From Nannochloropsis oceanica (lineage: Eukaryota; Sar; Eustigmatophyceae; Eustigmatales; Monodopsidaceae): 64,000 nt of DNA. Location: positions 989,091 through 1,053,090 of the forward strand of contig CP038107.1 of the NCBI GenBank assembly GCA_004519485.1, in the 5' to 3' direction. Below are positions 56,986 to 64,000 of the stretch, piece by piece; positions within the stretch are counted from its first letter, which is position 1; each line of letters begins with the position of its first letter. Below the pieces are notes generated by a model. The model searched no databases. It had not been told where the DNA came from and was given only the letters and a program-made list of their open reading frames with translations. The position numbers were made by a program, and so were the translations under genes.

Positions 56986-57723
56986 TCAGTCCTCCTCTCC
57001 TCCCTCTTCCATGCCCAACGATCGCAATAAGATGTCCACCTCCCGTTCTCGGGCCTCGATCAAGAAAAGGAGCCCCTCCAAGTCCTTGCTCAAAGCCTTC
57101 AAAGCAAAACTCTGCGTCACCAAAAAATCTGGTGTCCCTTTCCCTGTTCCTCCCGCTGCTTCCCCCCCGGCCTCCCCCTCTCCGTCCCTCAGTGCTGCCT
57201 TCAAGCCCTTCAAGCGCCCTAGCAAGCTTTCAAGCTCGACTCCAATCTGGTCCGTTAACGTGGCCACCTTGGGGTTGAACTCGGCCACGCCAAAGGTTGT
57301 GATCTTGTTGCTTTGGTCCTTGACCTGCTTGTAGATGCCAGTCAGCCGCTCGATCAACGTGTCCACTTCCCCTTGCAACTGCTGTCGCGCCTGACTAAGA
57401 AATTTTTTGTCCTTCTCCTTGTTGCTGCTGATTCTGCCTGTTGGGGAGGGAAACAGGTCAGGCCCCGAGCCGGTGGCAGTCCCCTGTTGCTTGCCTTGGC
57501 GCTTCTCCAACTCCTTTTGCTTCATCAGCTCGGCATCAATCCATTTACTAGCCCTTCTACGCCTGCCAGACCCCGGGGGAGGGGGATAATTGTACGGTGA
57601 TGCGTGTAGTCTAGTCGTCGAGCTGGAGAGGAGTGAACAAGAGGAGGAACAGGGCAAGAGGAAGGCGGCAGAATACAGAAGGCAGCATAGAAGAAGAGCA
57701 GCTTGAATGATGAGGCTATGCAT
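56986..57723 (-). CDS. Plastid-type precursor with coiled coil, function unknown
   Basis: Intronless, 245 residues. Residues 1-20 are a signal peptide (IIQAALLLCCLLYSAAFLLP). The Phe at the predicted cleavage site (SAAFLLP) followed by a Ser/Thr/Arg-rich stretch (SLLSSSTTRLHASPYN) is the bipartite plastid signal of heterokonts. The mature protein is charged and helical, with heptad-like spacing from about 115 to 190 (LQGEVDTLIERLTGIYKQVK; VATLTDQIGVELESLLGRLK) and again near the C terminus (ALKALSKDLEGLLFLIEARE). A Gly/Ala-rich linker separates the two. No enzyme motif is visible. Family not recognised; a structural or adaptor role in the plastid is only a guess. The transit region TTRLHxxP resembles that of the protein at 2730-4106. 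Confidence 0.75.
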   Translation of the reverse strand: MHSLIIQAALLLCCLLYSAAFLLPCSSSCSLLSSSTTRLHASPYNYPPPPGSGRRRRASKWIDAELMKQKELEKRQGKQQGTATGSGPDLFPSPTGRISSNKEKDKKFLSQARQQLQGEVDTLIERLTGIYKQVKDQSNKITTFGVAEFNPKVATLTDQIGVELESLLGRLKGLKAALRDGEGEAGGEAAGGTGKGTPDFLVTQSFALKALSKDLEGLLFLIEAREREVDILLRSLGMEEGGEED

Positions 57724-58095
57724 GGTTTCCAGACTGCACGCTCGCTGTTACACACGTGGAGGGCAAGCTAGGCGACTAGATTTTAATTGTGTGTGCGCGG
57801 ATCGTGTTTGTGGCGAGGGTGAGTGTCTGAATGAAGGGGGAACGTCATAGGTGCTGTCGTGAGAATCATGCTGTCGCCCGTCATTGTGTGAGGGAAGACC
57901 AACAAGAGCTCGACGCAGGGGAGCGGCTATAAGTGCCTGCAATTAAATGACCCGTTGGTGCACCATAGTGAGGCACTTGCGTTAGATAATCTAAACGATA
58001 TCAAACAGTTCAAGGCTCATGTGGTCGTGCTGATATATGTTAAGTACGTTGTCCTGCTCGCTCAATCAGTAACAACAGACGTCCCTCACTGAGTT
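57724..58095. other. Intergenic upstream of the coiled-coil gene
   Basis: Promoter side of the minus-strand gene at 56986. No further feature seen until the inverted repeat. Confidence 0.4.
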
Positions 58096-58188
58096 CCAAA
58101 CGTGCTTCGCGTATGAACGATGCGAGCTATCTTGTGCAATTCTCTATCACAAGATAGCTCGCATCGTTCATACGCGAAGCACGTTTGG
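58096..58188. repeat. Perfect 41-bp inverted repeat (hairpin)
   Basis: Bases 58096-58136 (starting ccaaacgtgcttcgcg) are repeated exactly as the reverse complement at 58148-58188, with an 11-base spacer (caattctctat). A transcript of either strand would fold into a 41-bp perfect stem. There is no T-run after it, and it is far too long and perfect for a bacterial-type terminator. Confidence 0.95.
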
Positions 58189-60540
58189 TTGCTTTTCAAC
58201 GTTGGAGGCGGCCAATGTGCATGCCAAAAAGTCTCCAAGAACAGTGCGATGCGTTTTACCCCGTTGTGCGGGGCGCCAGTCCATCGTAATAGAGAAATTG
58301 GTACTTTTCAAAGGCTTTGTTGCTCACCCTAACCCTAGCCATGGAGGGGCTCAGCGATACCTGTCCTGTGTGGGGGCTGCACCAAGGCGAAACGGAAGGG
58401 CCCATGTGCGGCAGCATCAGCCTGACTCCGGACGAGTGCGAGAAGATAAAGGAGCTAAGGAATGCCCGCTGCGGGGACTCAAGGAGCAGGCGCTCAACGC
58501 AACCGCAAAAAATCGAAAGCGTCGGGCGAGGAACGCAAATCAAACACGCCATAAGCGCAGCCATGGTGACGAGGGCCTCGGCGACTCCTTCGTGGACGAG
58601 AGTGAGGAGGACGAGGAGGACGAGGATGACAAGGACGAGGAGGGGGAGAAGGAGAAGGAGGAGGACGAAGAAGAGGACGGGAGCGGGGGGGACGTGGAGG
58701 CAAGAAATAGATGAATCGGGGCCTGAGTAATCGCGTTGTCGACTGCGAATATCATATCCATCGTCAGAGCAGCAACAGCAACAGCGGCAGTAGTGACAAT
58801 AGCAGCAGTAAATTGTATGGAGGAGGGGAATCAAGGCAGCTTGAGGAACCCTTTAGGCGTCATGCCTTGCCTGGTAGGTGAGGAAAGCGTGCTCTCCCAA
58901 AGGGCCAGGGTAGGGTTGGTCAAACATGATGTCCATGGCAGACAAGGATGGCCAGTGATTGGTCAAGGAAGGCCACGAGAGAGCGCATCACTTCCCTTGC
59001 CTCCCATCGACATCCTATCTGATCAGCCCTGCTCTGTCATATTTGCCCTCGCCCTTACATAGGTCGTGCCATACGCAGGAGCCTACATGCACGGGCCTAC
59101 CCCCGTCATCCTTCCACCACCAAGGGCAGCAGGGCCACGGGTCCAAATAACCGTGATCCATCGATAAAAACCATTTAATTGGAATAAGCCTTTAAATAGG
59201 ATCGCTGCTGTCAAATGCCTTCTGCTTGTTCAGTACCTGATCTTGTCTCATCCAGATAAGAATGTACCCGCGCTGTCGTAGATAGGGAAAAGGGACAAAA
59301 GGGGAAGAAAGCAAGGAAAGCAAAGTCTGCGGATCGGAATAGCAATAAAAGAAATTATAATGGGCTGTAAGCCACACCAGACAAGATCATAGGAGAGCGG
59401 CGACAGACAAATAGAAGAAAACTCTCGACGTCCACGCCCACGCATACATAAGCCCGCATCCCCCCAACCCACCCTCCCCTCCTACTCCTACCCCTTCCCT
59501 TAATCTACTTTAACCTCCTTTCCCCACCCCTGCCTTGGCTTTCTACGAGTCTCAAACAACTTTTTCTGACGATGCTGTTGTACTCGATGTCGCTGGAGAG
59601 GAGAGAGGTGCGGGGCGGGGGCAAGGAGCAATGTCTGCATGGCTGCGGCTACAGGGTCCATACGTCCACCTTTCTCACTTCAGGGGGAAGACGACGAGGA
59701 GGAGGATGACGAGAACTAAGAGATTGCTGACCAGTTGGATAACCCCAGGCCATCACGGGTAATTGAGAAGGAGGAGGGAGGGCATGCATCAGTTAGTCTA
59801 CCTGAAAAGAGGGAGGGAGGGAAGGAGGGAGGGAGGGAGGTAAGATGGATGAGCTCAAGCCCATGCCGACAGGTTATATACTATGGCTTTGTTCACGAAT
59901 AGACTATGCAATGGTTAGGGTCGAAAAGAACGGCAGGGAGTGATAGAGGAAGGGGGGGAGGGGAGGGGGAGGGAGGGGGAGAGGGACGTACCTTGCAGGC
60001 GGCCTCGTGCCTTGAGTTGTTGGCCTGGCATGAGCCTGCATTTTACTGCAGCCGTTTCTCCTCTTCATTGATGAACCGTAACCGGCGTCCTCTGTCTATA
60101 AGAGGTGGAAGGTGCTGGAATATAGGTCTTTGACTTGCCATGTTGACGTTAAGAACGAGAGGGCAGGCCACGGTTAGGTAAAGCTACGTCGCGTGGTATC
60201 GGGCAGACCTGTAGCTTTACGAGGTGGGGAGGTGAAGGGAAGTGAGCAGATGCAAGGGTATATATCCATTTAGCTGGAGGCTGGGTGTCGTTCTACATTT
60301 CTTCCTCCCAGGCCTCCCTCATTCTCACCATCTTCTGTCCACACCGCACCCTCCTTGCCCGTGTCCATCTCAACCACCAGTGCATCGCCAGCGCCTTCTC
60401 CCTTCTCTCTTCGTGTGGACATACGTCCTTCCGTCCGTTTCGCCACCCATCCTTTTCCCTTCCTCCCCTCAGCCTATGTAGGCGGCCCTAGAGGAAAGCA
60501 AGCAATGGGCCATTCCTTAACCAGATCCTTCCACTTAACT
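58189..60540. other. Gene-poor region, no supported gene
   Basis: Two overlapping open frames on the + strand (58202-58714 and 58317-58730) contain a run of GAC/GAG triplets that reads as acidic protein in one frame and Arg/Thr-rich in another. Neither has a domain, and I do not call either. A patch of GGGA repeats at 59810-59840 and 59950-59985 recalls the local introns, so a decayed or unrecognised spliced gene is possible between 59500 and 60150. Confidence 0.35.
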
Positions 60541-60545
<5 letters not shown>

Positions 60546-60609
<64 letters not shown>

Positions 60610-60612
60610 GTG

Positions 60613-60661
<49 letters not shown>

Positions 60662-60680
60662 ATGTGTGTGTGTGTGTGTG
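60546..60680. repeat. Compound (CT)n-(GT)n microsatellite
   Basis: About 30 CT units (60546-60607) followed by about 20 GT units (60616-60658), then a short interruption and more GT to 60680. Confidence 0.95.
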
Positions 60681-61114
60681 CACCCTGCCTCTTTGTTACG
60701 TCTTGTCTTGTCTCTAAGATTCAGTTGACAAGCTCAGAGTCGTTACACCTGCCCATGGGCTGGAGAGAGAAGGACTGGAGGATGAGTCTTCATGAGCGTG
60801 CATTACCAGCATGTGGTGTTTGCTCTTTCCCTTTCCCTGCTGGTCAGAATCAGGATCTTGGGTGTCCATTATCCATGATGGCTGGGAGGGGGACATGATT
60901 AAGACCAAGTGCAAGGAGGAATTCGACTTGAGGGAAAGAAACTCAGTGATGCTTGATAATCACTAGGGAAATGAAGAGTCTATTTCTTCGAAAACAGCGT
61001 GACCCACTCCCTCTCTCTGGACTGCGCACAGCGTGCTCGAGATAGAGGAGGATGCTGACGCTGCACTGATATGGGGAAGCATGGTGTCGTGGGAACGATA
61101 TCTCAAAATACACA

Positions 61115-61143
61115 CTCGCATACACACACACACACACACACAC
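61115..61143. repeat. (CA)n microsatellite
   Basis: Short dinucleotide run of cacaca in AT-richer intergenic sequence. Confidence 0.85.
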
Positions 61144-61689
61144 GAAGCGTCGTGTTTGCGAAACTGCCACAAAAGCGTTGCGCAAGTTTGCGCGCAAACC
61201 AAAAAGTTGAAGAGCCGTTGTGCAGAGAGAGATGAAAAAATCAGAGCAGAGACATTAAAAACGAGCACACGAGAGGGCACACGCTCCTCTGGCACTGTTG
61301 TCGCATATTTCGTAGTCTTTGCTTTTAGCCTCAAGGGGTGGATAGATTGCAAAACCGACCAAAATCCTTAAATGCGACAACTTTTTTTGGCTTGATTAAA
61401 TTTGACTCCAACTGTGATAGTGCGTTGCTTGTAAGTACATTCCATGTATGTGTGACAATGTGGTGGCAAACGAAACACTTGGAAGAAATTCATAGGAACG
61501 CTGTTCCTGAGCGTCTCGATCCTTCCACAAGTAGCCGATCAATGGAGGTACATTGTCGTACTCAGAAAGCTCTGACTTCCTCTGTGCTTCGGAAACACAA
61601 GGCGACGTGCACCAAGGAAAGGCAGTCCATCTTGCCAGATAACCCATGGAGTGACGCGCGGTTTCTGCTCGGCCCAGTTCCATGTAATA

Positions 61690-62150
61690 CAAGGTGCGTT
61701 TAGATGGGTGCCTTTCGCGGCAGCACAAAAGTTTGTGAACGAGGATGAAATTCATGTTAAACAATGTGTGTTCAGCGTGCGCGTTCTCCGCCCACAGAGA
61801 ACCATACGGACTATACAGAAGTTTAGGCACGTTTTTTGTTCTTTTAATTTTTTTGGGGTTTAAATCACCATCACGTGCTTTGCCACCGGCATGATGGCAT
61901 CTGCTTCTATATTAATGTGAGCAAAATAAGCCCGCCCTGCATGACGGGGTAGCTATGCCGGCATCAGGCCACCGGCGTTGGTATATCTTTCGCGGCATCA
62001 CACAAATTGGTGAATGAGGATAATTTTGATCTCACTGACCAGAGCCTCAAGCTTAAGGATCCCAGCATAAGCAGCTCATGCGATCGCCCGGAGGTGGACG
62101 CGACCACTTTCTTATCTAAAGCACCAATCCCCGTCCGTCCCGCGTAAAAC
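61690..62150 (+). repeat. Two diverged copies of a coding-like segment
   Basis: Around 61712 and 61985 the same segment recurs: tttcgcggcagcacaaaag versus tttcgcggcatcacacaaa, then gtgaacgaggatgaaatt versus gtgaatgaggataatttt. Read in one frame each, both give FAA-x-x-K-[FL]-VNED. They look like remnants of one duplicated protein-coding sequence, family unknown. No complete gene is seen. Confidence 0.5.
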
Positions 62151-62839
62151 ACACAATCTTACGACACCATTTGGAGATCCCGGCTAGCGCGCAATCGTGC
62201 ACGTGAGAGCCTCAATGTTTTTGTTTTTATTAAGAAGACGTCAGTTCTCGATCGTTTTTCCAGAATGCGAGGACCTAATGATGCTCCTGTGCCCAAAGTA
62301 GCCTACACATGTTAAAAGTTCATCAATCGAGATCATAACGCGACCGAATCATCTGGCATTTGGCCAGTCGGGGGGTCACAAGCAAGCTCTCACACTCCTC
62401 CCCCCAAAGGACAAAGAACAACAGGCTAGGTATCTCAGATTATGCGAAAGACCTAGTTCTCTGATGCAAACTCGAACTTATACGATGACCATGTGGGCAG
62501 ATATTGACTGTGAGGGTACTTCTTCGATCGTGCGAATCCTGCAAGAGCGGATTTCTGTCGAGCTTCTCCCCGCTGCGAGGAGATGGGGAAAAATCAGGAG
62601 GGGGGCAGGGCTTAACGTAAAAATCAATGGAAGCATTGTACGTGGATCAGCCTGCAATCATAACCACGTATTGTTCTCCGCATCTTTACATATCAATCAG
62701 GGAGCTTCCGTCACCATTGGACTCTTTACAAATGGCCAGAGTGTTAAAATATCGGACGCGCGAAAGATATGTACATGTATGTGCGATTCCATGCCTCGGA
62801 ACACCGAATTATTATGTTTTTTATGTGAGATAGAAAGAC

Positions 62840-63470
62840 ATGATGAAAAATTATCGCTGTTCCATTGTATTTTTGTTCATCTTTTTGTTCGCATTGGCGG
62901 GGTTGTACATGTGTCTTTCGATGACTTCTTTCGCTATTTCGCCCTCTTCTGGAGACTATGATGATGCCAGATTGCCTTCATACCAATATCCCGACGTATT
63001 CCATCACACCCACGTTATGATGCTTGGTAGGGCCATGGAAGCCACTACAGACGAACTTCCCAAATATCTAAAGTACAAGGAAACGCTGCTTGTTTCGCCG
63101 AGAACGCAGGGGAAATGTGCATCCTGTTGGGCCTTTGCCATTGCTGACATGATGGCAGATCGAGTAAGTTTACATACCAGGGGACGTGTGAGAGAACATC
63201 TGTCCCCGCAAGAGCTTCTATCACGTCTTCTTCCGTGGTTGTTTCCGTGTACACAGGGGGGCATTCGCGAGGTTGTTTACGATACCCCATGATAAGAGGG
63301 CTTCTGACGGAACGTATCCCTATGAGAACGAGAAGCGTACCAATTTAAAGCCATGTAAAGTTGGCTCCAATCTAAGCCTGGTGGAGCTTAAATTGGATCC
63401 TTCATTCGTCATGCTGATACCTAGAAAACGATACAGCCGCGATTATAAATTTATTGACACATTGTGAGAA
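62840..63470 (+). pseudogene. Broken papain-family (C1A) cysteine protease copy, possibly viral in origin
   Basis: Remnant of a cathepsin-like protease. A hydrophobic N-terminal segment is followed by the active-site Cys region (QGKCASCWAFAIADM) and the start of the next conserved block (LSPQELLS). Later a YPYENE motif of the kind found in C1A enzymes appears. The copy is broken by at least one disruption and is incomplete. A single-pass, membrane-anchored C1A protease without introns, in AT-richer DNA, is also how such genes look in some large DNA viruses, so it may be a viral fossil; a host origin is equally possible. Age cannot be judged. Confidence 0.55.
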
Positions 63471-63640
63471 CCAAATTAAGCCCGATAAGAGCTGACTTGA
63501 AGAGCCACTCTTCCTCTTGCTTGAGCTCTTGCGCATAATAAACAAGGAAATTCCCCTCGCTCTTCCTCGCCCTTGACGACCCCCCCCCTCCCGTCGCGCG
63601 CTGCTTCGGCAACTCCGCGATTTGAGCCAGCCGGAAATCA
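63471..63640. other. Short intergenic / 3' flank
   Basis: Downstream of the stop of the right-edge gene on the minus strand. Contains a C run near 63580. No feature seen. Confidence 0.4.
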
Positions 63641-64000
63641 TCACGACATGTTCAGTTTATGGCCTTGTCCTCTTGAATAAGCTTTGCGCTGGTCCATGTC
63701 CACAACCTTCAGCACCCAATCGTTCCTCTTTGCATTCGGCCAGCACAGCCCACCCCCGCTCGAAGGCAGAGCCACAATTCCTGCGCTTCTCCTGAATAGC
63801 AGGAACGAACGCCTTCAGGTTTGTTCGTTTGCCCCTTTGCACTCCCCCGATGCCACAATCTCGCACTCATCACATTTTCCATGTCCCTACAGGGCTGGCA
63901 CGTGCAGGAAGGACGAAACATGAAAACGTACCCACAGTACGTCACAAAGCAATGGTGAGACTCTATCCTGGCCATATCCCTCACCATGTCCTTGTCCACA
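63641..64000 (-). CDS. 3' end of a gene entering from the right edge, product unknown
   Basis: Two exons can be joined in phase: 64000-63932 (partial; reads VDKDMVRDMARIESHHCFVT) and 63791-63641. The intron between them has a gtacgt donor and a gctattcag acceptor. The C terminus reads KRNDWVLKVVDMDQRKAYSR and ends GHKLNMS. The family is not recognisable from about 74 residues. The alternative reading of 63866-63657 in another frame looks less protein-like. Confidence 0.4.

Noticed and set aside
58096-58188. Reading the hairpin as a terminator or as the ends of a transposon
   Set aside because: There is no U-run, and only 11 bases lie between the arms, too few for any mobile element.
58317-58730. 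137-codon open frame, and an overlapping 171-codon frame with an acidic tail
   Set aside because: The acidic and basic tails come from the same GAC/GAG run read in different frames. No domain, signal or splice evidence.
60043-60141. Short minus-strand frame starting MASQRPIFQHLPPLIDRGRR, followed in the same register by two cysteines ten residues apart
   Set aside because: It looks protein-like and could be the start of a small Cys-motif protein, but the frame closes after 33 codons and no splice pair rescues it convincingly.
62464-62961. 165-codon open frame upstream of and overlapping the protease fossil
   Set aside because: No recognisable domain. It overlaps the protease copy in another frame, so it is more likely chance or part of the same decayed insert.

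Overview
The window is nuclear DNA from an intron-rich, GC-rich eukaryote, most likely a heterokont (stramenopile) alga. A eustigmatophyte such as Nannochloropsis/Microchloropsis is my best guess from memory of that group; I could not search. Three things point there: two proteins begin with a signal peptide followed by a Phe at the cleavage site, as in heterokont plastid precursors; the gene set mixes algal and protist families; and almost every intron is packed with GGGA and/or TCCC repeats. Those repeats produce most long open frames in the window, which are spurious. Gene models were built by hand by joining exons at GT-AG sites and checking that phase closed at every junction.

Layout. 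1-2021 (-): 5' part of translation factor eIF5B, running off the left edge. 2730-4106 (+): plastid-type precursor of unknown function. 4972-9143 (-): a 14-exon fused immunophilin, FKBP - TPR - cyclophilin. 9927-20064 (+): a 31-exon, about 1,930-residue membrane protein with two C1-type zinc fingers, several C2-like domains, two hydrophobic blocks and a C-terminal PH-like domain. 20546-22813: a divergent pair of intronless secreted proteins with a CBM49-like (cellulose-binding type) domain. 23937-27677 (-): secreted glycoprotein of unknown family. 28066-30468 (+): AIM24-domain protein with signal peptide. 30898-31449 (-): small polytopic protein with the CREST-superfamily residues. 33577-36552 (+): cyclin Y-like protein. 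38894-43293 (+): diacylglycerol kinase. 44349-44843 (+): pterin carbinolamine dehydratase with a signal peptide. 45102-46919 (-): CRT-like transporter. 47786-48557 (-): signal peptidase subunit SPC1. 49477-52314 (-): GBP-type large GTPase. 53019-55484 (+): MORN-repeat protein. 56986-57723 (-): coiled-coil plastid-type precursor.

The right end (about 57.7-64 kb) is different. It has few genes, lower GC, none of the GGGA/TCCC introns, a perfect 41-bp inverted repeat, microsatellites, two diverged copies of one short segment, and a broken papain-family protease copy. The 3' end of a further gene enters from the right edge.

There are no operons. Several neighbours act on membranes or lipid signalling (C1/C2/PH protein, diacylglycerol kinase, CREST protein, GBP, MORN protein, SPC1). 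Diacylglycerol kinase removes the usual C1-domain ligand, but a functional link between these neighbours is speculation.
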